DNA of 64,000 nt, from the NCBI GenBank assembly GCA_965248855.1, contig CBDFKQ010000004.1:186001-250000 (forward strand), in the 5' to 3' direction. Below are positions 27,901-37,635 of the stretch, in pieces. How positions within the stretch are numbered: the first letter of the stretch is position 1; every line of letters starts with the position of its first letter. The DNA comes from CBDFKQ01 sp965248855 (lineage in GTDB: Bacteria > Bacteroidota > Bacteroidia > Cytophagales > 172606-1). The notes under the pieces are model-generated. The model saw only the letters and a program-made list of their open reading frames with translations. It ran no database searches and was not told the DNA's origin. The position numbers and the translations under genes were made by a program.

Positions 27901-28866
27901 TGTTTTGGTGGAAATGATGGAAAAATAAAAGTAAACCTTTCGGGAGTTGGTCCATTCACATATACCTGGGAAGGAAGAAGTGAAAAAGGAAATGAAATTA
28001 ATAATCTTACGGCAGGCGTTTACAATGGTTTAGTTCATGATAATAACAATTGCTCTAAAAAGATAAGTATCATATTAGAGCAGCCTATAGCACCTCTTTC
28101 TATAAAAGTTACAGCAAAGCCTGTCTGTTATGGGAAAGCCAACGGAGAGATTAAAATTGTAGCGTCAGGCGGAAATAATCTTTATTTATATTCGATTGAT
28201 AATGGCCTGACATATCAAAATACCCCATTCTTTAACGCTCCTGAAGGACAATATGCGGTAGTTGTTAAAGATAAAATGGGTTGCAGTCAAATTGCCAGTG
28301 TTACAGTTGATCAAAGTAAAGACAAACCAACACCGGATTTTTTAGTATCCACCACCCAAACGAACGCTTTGGATACCTTAGTGATCAAAGAAATCAGTTA
28401 TCCCAAAGTTGATTCTGTAAGCTGGATATTTGATCCAAAAGCGGCAGTAATTGATAGTAATAACGCCTCTCCTAAAATAAAATTCGATACAGAAGGTTCC
28501 TACCAAATCAATATGACAGGATATCTGGGAGGTTGTGATTATTCTATTACCAAATTATTAACTATTAAACCGTATGACCCGAATGTCAAAAAGATAAGTA
28601 TTGGCATTAAACCAATTGAATTATTAATAGTTTCTCCCAATCCAAATAACGGGGAGTTTAATATACATATAAAACTGATTAAGAAACAACCGATAAAGAT
28701 GGTAATATATGATGTATTGGGAAATCAAAAGGGGAACCGAAGCTGGGAAAATATGCTGGAAATTGATGAAAAAATCGCCTTTCCCAATTTGTCTGAAGGC
28801 TTGTATTTAATAAGAGTAGTTACCGCTAACGATGCAGGAGATATTAGAATCAATATAACAAATTAA
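24907..28866 (+). CDS. SprB-repeat surface protein with T9SS type A sorting domain
   Basis: 1,319 aa. A signal peptide (to about residue 31) precedes a cysteine-containing N-terminal region (about 35-370). Then come about ten SprB-type repeats, each starting near a cysteine: CNGGTDGSI, CFEDNDGKI, CSGDNSGII, CFGGNDGKI, CYGKANGEI, each followed by GG..P(Y/F)xYSxD and a G-x-Y-x-V...D..GC end. From about residue 1236, SPNPNNGEF..IYDVLG..LSEGLYLIRV is a type A sorting domain for type IX secretion and attachment. SprB-like adhesins support gliding and surface adhesion. It is the first gene of the large-protein cluster. Confidence 0.9.
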   Translation: MKIHINIKKKFQLLFFLSCLSIIFSYSFGFAQIPNAPDRVVFKISQVYFDGMFSADFSYNSNYYSETNTCLPTELTCTSYPNYIQEFPIGGNNYSVTLNLFNDKTVISPSNPSSFFNDPTLQTNYLGRFLGPATYADKPSVVFSDVNASYAQVYMMIRIPQPLVSEISVFNGYCPSDMLHLKANINWQTLSGLNYAWQYSINGGTTWKNISQNTQDLNLQYQSIPEIYSWMDNATGSQYIKFRVSASGSDDTSIFSSDNNVLLNPPPPVLSNITTEKTCLGKATGSIRADISGIKGNSFLYILEKGNSTNKPACNPNDTTGGSCTGNVERSKRVLKSDANGVLNIYNVPVSSVNGIYTLWISNDDPYICTDQKYSVIIDSYNALGKSVTTGNISCNGGTDGSITATSSGGKTGAIAFKLIPQTGPPVSNLSGSFNVLKAGTYSLEVSDGCGDKITQSITLTEPPKITLANISTPLQSGDATCNNIGNGQLSITVSKTPGASVSSNYYYRLTKSGDPAFLRENTTSQINNIFSGLSNGDYLVLVKEAGGADCNAFSQNVTIAGPGALQIVNILKTNVLCGGASTGKISFQGLGNSSGYYYRITDKNNALNSFTNTAGVFDNLAAGTYIPTLFRHLPDTCHDIFTGAEITISQTLTLSLNINKQDISCFEDNDGKININITGGTPPYLISKNGGAGWDAVTGSSYSFTSLSDNDYEIVVKDANSCRVLSGTISINRPPLLMISSVKINDIKCLGDKGSIVIAAKGGTLPYTFEFSIDGGNKYTVFDNNTSFDAGNYIIRLKDSKGCIQLYNNPVVITSPSQALDFNYTLSNYNGYNISCKGSKNGKLYIKPTGGNGARYSGYEIALDGGNFTNADSITGIFAGSHMVYMRDARGCKVSKLINFTESDLQLSLQLVNKTDILCSGDNSGIIEVNAIGGLAPFTYSIDTNKTLQTQSKFEKLSIGTYLIVVNDKNNCSSRITVDIKSIYPPMIISPVINSVSCFGGNDGKIKVNLSGVGPFTYTWEGRSEKGNEINNLTAGVYNGLVHDNNNCSKKISIILEQPIAPLSIKVTAKPVCYGKANGEIKIVASGGNNLYLYSIDNGLTYQNTPFFNAPEGQYAVVVKDKMGCSQIASVTVDQSKDKPTPDFLVSTTQTNALDTLVIKEISYPKVDSVSWIFDPKAAVIDSNNASPKIKFDTEGSYQINMTGYLGGCDYSITKLLTIKPYDPNVKKISIGIKPIELLIVSPNPNNGEFNIHIKLIKKQPIKMVIYDVLGNQKGNRSWENMLEIDEKIAFPNLSEGLYLIRVVTANDAGDIRINITN

Positions 28867-28924
28867 ACCGAACGTAAACATTAAAAGTAATTTTTGAAGC
28901 GTATAATTCGAATTTTTTAAACAA

Positions 28925-30676
28925 ATGATTAAAAAATTACTTTTAAGTTTTTGCTTATTTACAATTTATTATATTTCTTTTTCGCAAAATCTTGATCAGA
29001 TTTCGTTGAAAAAGGGATTTAAAGTTAGCGGCTCACTCAACTTGTCCGGAGTAGCGTATACAGCTCATGGAATTAATTCACGAAGAGATCCTTTTACGTA
29101 TTTTGCTTCCGGTAATTTAAATTTAAATCTTTTTGGTTATTCGGCGCCTTTTACCTTCACTTACAGCAATGGTAATTCAAGGTTTTCTCAGCCATTCAAT
29201 CAATTTGTTTTCGCTCCTCAATATAAATGGGTTAAAGTATATTTGGGATATTCCAGTTTAACATTTTCTCCTTATACCCTTGCAGGTCATGTATTTTCAG
29301 GAATCGGAGTTGAATTATCCCCAAAAAAATGGAAATTAGCAATCATGTATGGGCGTTTACGAAAAGCAGTACCCTTCTCCACTGATTCAACCAATCATTA
29401 TAATCAGGATAATGCCGCGTTTAAAAGAATAGGATATGGAATTAAAGTAGGTTACGAAGAAGAGAAATATGGATTAACTTTCTCTTCATTTACAGCAAAA
29501 GATGATATCAATTCAATCCCGTTTATACTTTATAACAGTACACTCACACCTCAGCAAAACGTAGCCATAAGTTTGTCAGGCAGGGTACTAATAGCAAAAC
29601 ATATTAGTTTAGAAGGTGAATATGCGATATCTGTACTTAATAAAGATACACGAAACAATGTAGAAGATTCCTCAGTTTCAATTAACTATAATCATAATTT
29701 TATTAATGGCTTATTGCCTCAAAACAGTACAAAAAGATATTTTGATGCTATTAGAAGTTCAATTGGTTATCAGGTGAATTTATTTAACGTACAGTTTAAA
29801 TATGAGAGGATAGCTCCTGAATATCAAACTTTAGGAGCTTATTATTTTAATAATGATATGGAGAACATTACCATTGCTCCATCATTTCAATTATTTAAAA
29901 ATAAATTTAATATTTCAGCCAACGCAGGTATACAACAAAATAATCTCGATCAAAGCCGTATATCGACTACCAAGCGATGGATAGGGGCGCTTAACCTTGC
30001 ATTAAACCCTAACGAGAAATGGAATTTTAATTTATCTTATTCTAATTTTTCTTCTTTTACAAATACAAAACCGATTACCGATCCCTTTAAGCAAAGGACA
30101 GCTTTGGATACATTAAATTATTATCAACTTACAGGAAGTGCCAACGGAACTGCGTCTTATAGTTTTGGTAATAAAGAAATTAGAAGAGTATTAATTTTTA
30201 ATGGCATGTGCCAAACAATGACAGACTATGGGTCAGGAATAGGTGGAAATTCAAACTTTTTCAGTGGCGTTTTTTCTTATTCGCACATACTTTCTCCAAA
30301 GTCACTCACCTTGACTGCATCAATGAATTTTAATAAAAATAATGGTTACGGAAGTACAACAACATATTACGGACCTACATTGGGTATATCTAAATTGCTG
30401 TTTGAAAAGAAATTCAGGACCGCTTTTGCCAGTTCCTACAATTCATCAAAATCTATTTCTGAATTGGTTAACAGTAGTAGCATAAGTGAAATATTAAATA
30501 ACCGTTTGACTTTGGCTTTTAATCCTAAATCTACACAAAACAGTTCTGATAAAACCTTTAATATAAGGCACATTTTTTCCGCAAGTTTAAATTTATTGCA
30601 AAAATTAAAAGGTACATCAACGCAACCTGCTTATATGGAATTTACAACAAATTTCAGTTATACATTGGGTTTTTAA
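28925..30676 (+). CDS. Probable outer-membrane beta-barrel protein
   Basis: 583 aa with a signal peptide (MIKKLLLSFCLFTIYYISFSQ). The rest is almost wholly amphipathic beta-strands with aromatic girdle residues (YKWVKVYLGYSSLTFSPYTLAGHVFSG; LTFSSFTAKDD) and ends in FTTNFSYTLGF, a C-terminal aromatic signature of barrels. I do not recognise a family with certainty. It lies 58 bp after the SprB-repeat gene and 68 bp before the 1,479-aa gene. Its place suggests an outer-membrane pore, anchor or translocon for the cluster's exported proteins. Confidence 0.7.
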   Translation: MIKKLLLSFCLFTIYYISFSQNLDQISLKKGFKVSGSLNLSGVAYTAHGINSRRDPFTYFASGNLNLNLFGYSAPFTFTYSNGNSRFSQPFNQFVFAPQYKWVKVYLGYSSLTFSPYTLAGHVFSGIGVELSPKKWKLAIMYGRLRKAVPFSTDSTNHYNQDNAAFKRIGYGIKVGYEEEKYGLTFSSFTAKDDINSIPFILYNSTLTPQQNVAISLSGRVLIAKHISLEGEYAISVLNKDTRNNVEDSSVSINYNHNFINGLLPQNSTKRYFDAIRSSIGYQVNLFNVQFKYERIAPEYQTLGAYYFNNDMENITIAPSFQLFKNKFNISANAGIQQNNLDQSRISTTKRWIGALNLALNPNEKWNFNLSYSNFSSFTNTKPITDPFKQRTALDTLNYYQLTGSANGTASYSFGNKEIRRVLIFNGMCQTMTDYGSGIGGNSNFFSGVFSYSHILSPKSLTLTASMNFNKNNGYGSTTTYYGPTLGISKLLFEKKFRTAFASSYNSSKSISELVNSSSISEILNNRLTLAFNPKSTQNSSDKTFNIRHIFSASLNLLQKLKGTSTQPAYMEFTTNFSYTLGF

Positions 30677-30744
30677 GGATTTAATATCTTAGATAAAATA
30701 AGTTTTAAAAAAAATTTTAAAACATTAGAAGAAAAAAAATAGGC

Positions 30745-33700
30745 ATGATAAAAAGATATATTAATAATACTTCAAGCGCTTTGCTTATTTTTTTATTTTT
30801 TGTTCCTTATTTATTTGTAAGCGCACAGGAAAATGATTTAATAAAAGGCATAAAAATATCCCCTATTGCTCGTAAAATAATTAAAATACAGGATTATTTA
30901 GTAAAAAATGGCAAACTGGTCAATAACTTAACAAAAGATGACCTTACAGATTTACCTGTAGGGATTGTGAAAGAAATAGCCGGTAAGCAATATGTCATAG
31001 CTATTGACAGTGCATATCAGACGTCTCAGGGTATTTGGCTTTTATCGGCATATACCGCCCTCACAATACCCGGGGCAACAAGGCCTACCGCTTTCAGGGC
31101 ATCAGGTGTTGCTTTCGGCCCTGAAGGTTTAGCAGGTGCTTCAACTATTAAACTTCAACTGGTAAGTGATGAAGAAATTGTGCTGGGTGATTATTTAACT
31201 TTAGAATTGCCGGGAAATGATAATAATTATGTTGAATTTGATTGTAATGGCTTCAAATCAATAAATCTTAAAGGGAATTTTCTGTTCAGTAAAGATATCA
31301 TAGAGCCTGTTAAGGACCCTTCGTTTTTGAACCATCCTTCCGGAAAAGTGTCCGCCACATTTGAAGTAAATGCAAGCAGTCTTAATGACATTTTATTGAG
31401 TGTAAATATTACACCTTTTCATCTTAAAGGTGTCAAGGATTTTAGTTTTGTAGTGCAGAAGGCTACTGTGGATATGAGTGATATTGCCAATCCTCCCGAT
31501 TTCACCTTTCCACAGGATTACCGGCAAACACTGGGCGGAAATATTAATTTATGGAGAGGTTTTTATTTGAAAGAATTAAAAATAACTTATAATTTTTCAG
31601 ATTCTACAGGTAAAACAAGCCCTACATTTCAGGCAAAAAATGTTTTGATTGACGATTCAGGTGTTTCAGGCTATTTTTCAGCCAAAAACCTGATAGCAAT
31701 AGGTAATGGCTCTGCAGGAGGCTGGCCTATTTCAGTAAATTCTTTATCTGCTACCTTGCTGCGTAACAGGCTTGTAGGTGCAGGTATTGAAGGGGCGATA
31801 AATGTTCCTTTTTTGGGAAATGATACCTTAAACTATTCGGCACAGTTGGAACAGGTTGCTGATCATATCAATTACAAATTTTTAATTGCCACCGAAAGCA
31901 AAATAGAATTTCCTTCTGCACTGGGCTGTAAAATCATCTTAACGAAAAACAGCTCAGTAACTTTAGAAAAGAAGGAGGGCAGATTATCTGCCACTGCAAT
32001 ATTAAATGGCAATATGAATGTAGACCAGAAAATATTCAAAGTGAAGGGTATTGAATTCGAAAACTTAACATTAACAACAGAAAAACCTTATATAAAAGGC
32101 GGTTATTTTTCGTTGGGAGGTGGTTTTGAACAAAAGCTGTCGGGCTTTTCTATAAGTATAAATGAGATTAAATTCGGAGTAGTGGAAGCAAAAGCCTTAT
32201 TATCTTTTACCCTCAAACTGAACATCATGAACTCTGAAGATAAATCTTCTTCAGTATCAACCTCATTATCTCTATCAGCAAAAAATGAAAATAAAACCCG
32301 AGATAACGGTGAGGTAGTTCAAAAGTGGGTATTTGATAAATTAAAACTTAATGAAATTGATATTAATATCAATACTCAGGCCTTTAAAATTGCAGGGAAA
32401 CTTGCAATTTATGATGATGATCCGATATATGGTAATGGCTTTGGTGGAGGGGTAGCTTTCGAATTTATTCCTATTAAACTGAAGGCGGGTGCAACAGTAT
32501 ATTTTGGATGTGTAAGAGGTATGAGGTATTGGCACTTAGATGTTTTTGCTATGTTTCAGCCTTCTATACCTATCGTGTATGTGCTTAAGCTTTCCGGATT
32601 ACAAGGTGGTATGTCATATCACATGAAACGGTATGATTTTAAGCCGGATTTTACAGCCCTGGCAAAGGGAGACCAATCTACTACCCAAGCTGATAATCTT
32701 ACAGGGATGGGCAAAATATTAACTTATGTTCCCGATTCTACTATCAGCCTTTCTTTACTGGCAGGAATTGCCTTAGATATTGTGTCTGCGAAAGTGTTAA
32801 CGGCGAATGCTCTTTTTGAAGTCGCTTTCAGGGAAGGCGGTGGCTTAAAGTTTATAAGATTCGATGGGGAAGCCTGCTTTTTTGTAAAAGACAAGGCATC
32901 GGTAGCTAAAAATGTATCGACCACTCCGGGTTCTGTGCCTGAACAAAAGTCGTCCATTGTAGCCAACCTTCTGATGTATTTTGATAATGACAACAAGGTG
33001 TTCTATGCTAATTTAAAAGCAAGGGTTAATATATATAACGTAGTGAAAGGAATAGGGCCGAATAACCTGGCCGGAGAAGTAATTATTTATGTAGGCCCGT
33101 CCGACTGGTATCTTTATGTAGGAAGGCCATCAAATATGATCGGGGTAGAAGTATTAAATTTTGTCAGGGCCAGCGCCTATTTTATGGTAGGTACCAAAGT
33201 GGAAGGATTGCCATTGCCACCTAGCAAACTCATGGAAATATTAGGCGAAAATAGTGCATCAAGGAGCCAAAATCCCATGGCGATGGCTACCGGAAGGGGA
33301 GTTGGGTTTGGAGCCAGATTAGAAGTTGGTAAAGAATTTACTTTAACCCCTTTTTATGCAAGCATTTTTGTTGGTGGCGGGTTCGATTTTTTATTAACTG
33401 ATTTCGGTACAGGCGCGTATTGTAAAGGAAGCAATCCACCGCTGGGTATAGAAGGTTGGTATGCGCAGGGCCAGGCCTACATTTATATGGAAGGTAAAGT
33501 AGGTGTGAAAATAGCAGGGGGAAATTTTGATATACTGTCTCTGGGTTTAGGAGCACTGTTAGAAGCCAAAGGTCCTAACCCTACGTGGATGCAGGGGCAA
33601 GCTGCCGGTTCATTTAAGCTACTTGGAGGATTTGTAAAGGGAAGCTTTCACTTAAAGTTTCAATTTGGGCATGAATGTGAGCTTGTTACCAATGGAAAAG

Positions 33701-35184
33701 AAATAGAGGTAGTAGTTATAGGGGACGTTAAGCCGGCCAATTTAGCTAAAGAAATAAGCGTTTTTGCCGCACCACAAGTAGCTTTTAATATAGCCATAGA
33801 TGAGGAATTTAGTATGGAAAATAACTTTAAGCAAACTTGTACCTATAGAGTGGTGACGGATGAGTTTGTACTTACTCAAAACAATTTACCTTTAAATGGA
33901 GATATTGTATGGAACAGCACAAAAGAAAGTGCAGTTATTAAAACGTTTGAAACATTACCTGCTCAAAGCGAATTAAAAGTAAGTGTAAAGATTCACTGGC
34001 AGAAAAAATTAAACAATTCCATCTGGGAAGATATTAAAAACCTCAATTCAGGCCGGGTAGATTATGAAACAAAACAAGTTGTTTTTACGACAGGTTTAGC
34101 ACCGGATTTTATTCCTGATGAAAATGTAGCTTATTCATATCCTATAAAAATGCAATACAATTTTTATAATAAAGAATCTGATAAAGGATATGTACAATTG
34201 AAACAAGGCCAATCTTACTTATTTGAAAATAAGCCTGACCAACCTGCATGGAAGTTTTTGGCCCGCTTTCAAGGTATAAACGGATCGATTAACGATGTTA
34301 ACCTTACCTATGATGCAAATGTAAAAAGAGTGAATTTTGCCTTACCACAAAACTTACCTGCCGAAACCATTCATAAACTTATTTTTCTAAGAGTTCCTCA
34401 AAGCACCACCGACATTAACGAAAACGTTGATAAAAAAGAAGACCTGGTAAATGCCGGTAATGACAACAATGTAACTGTAACCTCTGTGTCTTTGAAAGGT
34501 AATTTTATACAGGGGGCTGAAAAAGATATATATAATTCAGCGTTTCGTACTAGTAAATACTCGAGCTTTAATGATAAAATAACTTCATTTTCGGGGGAAA
34601 ACAATCTTTTTATACCGAATATAAACAATACACTTACCTTAGCACAAAGAAATAATACAGATGAAACCTTTGATAATTTTGAATTGGGTGAAAATGTTGC
34701 TGAAGAATGTAAGCTCGTGCAACTATATGTCGGGACAGATAATGATTGGTATAAAAACGAAATTTATCCTTTGGTATATGAAGATTATGATAAAAGTGGA
34801 TTAACACTTACAAACCGGGCACCATTGGAAAAATTAGGGGTTCCTCCACTAAAAGCGGTAAAATTATTTACCGACGAAGGACGGACCAGTTACCAACTCG
34901 AAGAATCAGATATTACATCAGGTACTACCTCAAGAAAGACAGGGACTGTAACCGTTGAATATTATTTTTCTTTTTATGCCTTTAACGATTATGCCGAATT
35001 GAGAAACAAAGCCGGTGGGTTAGCCATAGCAGGAAAAAGCGGTTATGAAAAATTATTATCCTATAATACGGTTTATCCGGGTTTAAAAGCAGGTAGGTAT
35101 CCTGTAATTTTAAAATATGTGCTTCCCGGCGACGATAAAAACAAGATAATCACTACGCAGAAAACAATCAATATTCGCTTTTAA
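30745..35184 (+). CDS. Very large exported protein of unknown function (1,479 aa)
   Basis: A signal peptide ends near LFVSAQ (about residue 27). The first third has beta-rich stretches, and from about 250 to 1,000 runs a long series of strand-rich segments with little charge periodicity (for example GYFSAKNLIAIGNGSAGGWPIS; GYFSLGGGFEQKLSG; KGSFHLKFQFGHEC) that could form an elongated sheet or groove. The C-terminal third (about 1,000-1,479) looks like separate beta-sandwich domains, which include FETLPAQSELKV and a KYVLPGDDK region. No catalytic motif and no obvious T9SS domain. Its GC content is visibly higher than the flanks. I cannot assign a family; it is the structural centrepiece of the cluster by size. 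Confidence 0.75.
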   Translation: MIKRYINNTSSALLIFLFFVPYLFVSAQENDLIKGIKISPIARKIIKIQDYLVKNGKLVNNLTKDDLTDLPVGIVKEIAGKQYVIAIDSAYQTSQGIWLLSAYTALTIPGATRPTAFRASGVAFGPEGLAGASTIKLQLVSDEEIVLGDYLTLELPGNDNNYVEFDCNGFKSINLKGNFLFSKDIIEPVKDPSFLNHPSGKVSATFEVNASSLNDILLSVNITPFHLKGVKDFSFVVQKATVDMSDIANPPDFTFPQDYRQTLGGNINLWRGFYLKELKITYNFSDSTGKTSPTFQAKNVLIDDSGVSGYFSAKNLIAIGNGSAGGWPISVNSLSATLLRNRLVGAGIEGAINVPFLGNDTLNYSAQLEQVADHINYKFLIATESKIEFPSALGCKIILTKNSSVTLEKKEGRLSATAILNGNMNVDQKIFKVKGIEFENLTLTTEKPYIKGGYFSLGGGFEQKLSGFSISINEIKFGVVEAKALLSFTLKLNIMNSEDKSSSVSTSLSLSAKNENKTRDNGEVVQKWVFDKLKLNEIDININTQAFKIAGKLAIYDDDPIYGNGFGGGVAFEFIPIKLKAGATVYFGCVRGMRYWHLDVFAMFQPSIPIVYVLKLSGLQGGMSYHMKRYDFKPDFTALAKGDQSTTQADNLTGMGKILTYVPDSTISLSLLAGIALDIVSAKVLTANALFEVAFREGGGLKFIRFDGEACFFVKDKASVAKNVSTTPGSVPEQKSSIVANLLMYFDNDNKVFYANLKARVNIYNVVKGIGPNNLAGEVIIYVGPSDWYLYVGRPSNMIGVEVLNFVRASAYFMVGTKVEGLPLPPSKLMEILGENSASRSQNPMAMATGRGVGFGARLEVGKEFTLTPFYASIFVGGGFDFLLTDFGTGAYCKGSNPPLGIEGWYAQGQAYIYMEGKVGVKIAGGNFDILSLGLGALLEAKGPNPTWMQGQAAGSFKLLGGFVKGSFHLKFQFGHECELVTNGKEIEVVVIGDVKPANLAKEISVFAAPQVAFNIAIDEEFSMENNFKQTCTYRVVTDEFVLTQNNLPLNGDIVWNSTKESAVIKTFETLPAQSELKVSVKIHWQKKLNNSIWEDIKNLNSGRVDYETKQVVFTTGLAPDFIPDENVAYSYPIKMQYNFYNKESDKGYVQLKQGQSYLFENKPDQPAWKFLARFQGINGSINDVNLTYDANVKRVNFALPQNLPAETIHKLIFLRVPQSTTDINENVDKKEDLVNAGNDNNVTVTSVSLKGNFIQGAEKDIYNSAFRTSKYSSFNDKITSFSGENNLFIPNINNTLTLAQRNNTDETFDNFELGENVAEECKLVQLYVGTDNDWYKNEIYPLVYEDYDKSGLTLTNRAPLEKLGVPPLKAVKLFTDEGRTSYQLEESDITSGTTSRKTGTVTVEYYFSFYAFNDYAELRNKAGGLAIAGKSGYEKLLSYNTVYPGLKAGRYPVILKYVLPGDDKNKIITTQKTINIRF

Positions 35185-35340
35185 ATTGTATTCAGATAAA
35201 ATTTAGACAACATTGGGATTAATAAATAATTAATTATAGCAGCTATTTAAGAGTTGAATGATTGCAAGTCTTCCGCTTTATGAAATTGATCGAATGTATT
35301 TTAAACTTCTAACTTATTAAAAGCCATAAAAAATAATATA

Positions 35341-37629
35341 ATGCCTAATCGGATATTTAAATATGTTTTATTGTTTATTTTGAGCGGGATAAAAATGGCA
35401 TCATATGCACAAAATTATCCTCTTAACTCAACATTACAACTTATCCCACCTTATTCCGTTTATCTGACGGATTACGGAGCTGATGAAAAACTGCGTTTAA
35501 TTATCTTCCTAAAAGATCTGACAAAACCTACTTATCATATCAGATTGCACCTTAAAGTAAGCTTAAATGGTAAAGTAATTATTCAGACAAATAGAAATTT
35601 TAATCCCCCTCCGATTAATATAGAACCTAACATTCCTACCTTACTTTCCGGAACCGATCTTATCCCGTATCTGGACAGCCGAAATATGGATTTTATAGGC
35701 TATGATAAAGCAAAATACGAACGAACCCGTGCCCTTCCGGAAGGTGCTTATCAAATATGCCTCACTGCATACGATTATTCAAGGCGGGACATTCAAGTGT
35801 CGAATGAAGGTTGCCATTACTATTTCCTGTCTAAAAGCGAACCGCCGCTTTTAAATACCCCGGCATGCAACACTAAAATTGCCGCTTCTTTAAGCGGGCT
35901 TACTCAACCTATTATATTTTCGTGGCTTCCTCGCAATACCTCATCACCTAATTCAGTAATTAATACCGAATATGAATTCAGTTTATTTGAAGTAAGGCCA
36001 TGGGGAAGAAATATAAATGACGTGGTTTTAACCTCTAAGCCTATTTTTCAAAGCAGGGTACAAAACCCACAACTGATTTATGGATTAACTGAGCCGGCAT
36101 TATTCGATTCTTTGCAATATGCATGGCGGGTACAAGCAATAGATATTGAGGGGAAAGATGCTTTCCGTAATAATGGTTTTTCACAGCCTTGCTTATTTAC
36201 CTATGGAGGAAGCACAGGAAATACACCCAGCCTCACAGCAGCAGTAAGCAATTTACAGGCATTTGCAGAAAATGAAAGAAGAGGAAATGTATCGTGGCAG
36301 ACAGAAAATAATGGTTTTGATTCGTACCGGGTAGAATATAAGGCAAATAAAGAGGGTTTTGACTGGTTTAAATCAACTACTAAAGACAAAAGCTTGAAAA
36401 TATTTGACTTAATTCCTGAAACTGAATATACAGTAAGAGTGCAGGGCTTTAAAGATGGTTACGCAGGCAATTATTCAGGTATTGTAAACTTTACAACCCC
36501 CGCAAAAAAAGTTATTGCCTGCGGTCAAAGATTAGGAATCCTTTCTCAGGAATTAGGCAAGCCCTTACTGGGAGCAATTCCATTAATGCCGGTAGTGGCC
36601 AATAATATACCTATGACATTATCAACTATACAAGCGGTAGGTCAACCGGGCTATTATTCCGGCACCGGAAAAGTGAGTGTCCCTTTTTTGGGAGGTGCCA
36701 GTTATGCAGCCACCTTTACCAATATTTATATTAATGAAAACAGAGATGTTACTTTTGGTACTATTTATTTAAACTCTGTAAACATTGATGACTGGATAGA
36801 AGAGGAACTGGAGAAAGACAAGCAAAGAAAAGAAACAAGGGCCTTGGCGCTGCTACAAGAGGCTAATTTAGAAAAATATAACGGTACCGACTTTGAAGAT
36901 GATGTAATTTTATATCAAATGGACCACATTGCAAATGTAACGGTAAATAATGACGGAACTATGACACTAACCGACGATAAAGGTAAAACATATTCCTCCA
37001 AAGATTTGCCTGCTAAAAGGGATAAGGCTACTGTAATTGAGGATAAAAACGGTGATCAATGGGTGATTGGTAAAGATGGAAAAGTAGAGCAGGCCAAAGG
37101 GGGCGGGCTTCCGCCGCTGAATACGAGTAATGTGAGTAAGATAACATTGGATATTATAAAAAAATCGATTAAAGAACTAAGGCAGGATTATAGCGATTCC
37201 AAACTGAAAGAATTGGAAAGTGAAAAAAATGCGGGCTTAGCGGCGATGAAAGACTATGAAATAAAGTCGAAGAACCAAATTCGGGGTCTTGCTTCAGCCA
37301 AAACCGATTCGATACAGAACGGGGAAATTTTAAATATGGATTCAGTGCCGGATGATGAAATTGATGCATCACAATTATCAATTGCCCGCACGCAAATAAA
37401 CTCCAAAAAGGATTATAACAGGGGACTGATAATTAAAATATTTTCTAAGGATATCAATACCAAAACCGAATATGGATTAATTGCCAAAAGCACAAAAATA
37501 AATAGTAAAGATTTAGAGGCTTATATAACCGATGAAAAAGCTAAAAATACCTCTGATGAAGATTTGATTAAAATTGTAAAAATTTCAATTGTGGATTTGA
37601 TCAACAGCATATTAGATAAAAGATTTTAA
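35341..37629 (+). CDS. TANFOR/FN3-like exported protein with coiled C-terminal region
   Basis: 762 aa with a signal peptide (to about residue 24, ASYAQ). The N-terminal about 280 residues (PPYSVYLTDYGADEKLRLIIFLKD..., LPEGAYQICLTAYD, FSWLPRN) resemble the TANFOR domain of Bacteroidota surface proteins. This is followed by an FN3 domain (about 305-390, GNVSWQTENNGFDSYRVEY..YTVRVQGF). Residues about 490-762 are charged and helical, with a small VIEDKNGDQWVIGKDGKVEQA segment of a type also seen in secreted toxin-linked proteins. It lies 6 bp before the toxin gene, so the two are surely co-translated. It is a plausible carrier, adaptor or chaperone for the toxin; that is inference. Confidence 0.7.
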   Translation: MPNRIFKYVLLFILSGIKMASYAQNYPLNSTLQLIPPYSVYLTDYGADEKLRLIIFLKDLTKPTYHIRLHLKVSLNGKVIIQTNRNFNPPPINIEPNIPTLLSGTDLIPYLDSRNMDFIGYDKAKYERTRALPEGAYQICLTAYDYSRRDIQVSNEGCHYYFLSKSEPPLLNTPACNTKIAASLSGLTQPIIFSWLPRNTSSPNSVINTEYEFSLFEVRPWGRNINDVVLTSKPIFQSRVQNPQLIYGLTEPALFDSLQYAWRVQAIDIEGKDAFRNNGFSQPCLFTYGGSTGNTPSLTAAVSNLQAFAENERRGNVSWQTENNGFDSYRVEYKANKEGFDWFKSTTKDKSLKIFDLIPETEYTVRVQGFKDGYAGNYSGIVNFTTPAKKVIACGQRLGILSQELGKPLLGAIPLMPVVANNIPMTLSTIQAVGQPGYYSGTGKVSVPFLGGASYAATFTNIYINENRDVTFGTIYLNSVNIDDWIEEELEKDKQRKETRALALLQEANLEKYNGTDFEDDVILYQMDHIANVTVNNDGTMTLTDDKGKTYSSKDLPAKRDKATVIEDKNGDQWVIGKDGKVEQAKGGGLPPLNTSNVSKITLDIIKKSIKELRQDYSDSKLKELESEKNAGLAAMKDYEIKSKNQIRGLASAKTDSIQNGEILNMDSVPDDEIDASQLSIARTQINSKKDYNRGLIIKIFSKDINTKTEYGLIAKSTKINSKDLEAYITDEKAKNTSDEDLIKIVKISIVDLINSILDKRF

Positions 37630-37635
37630 TTATTT

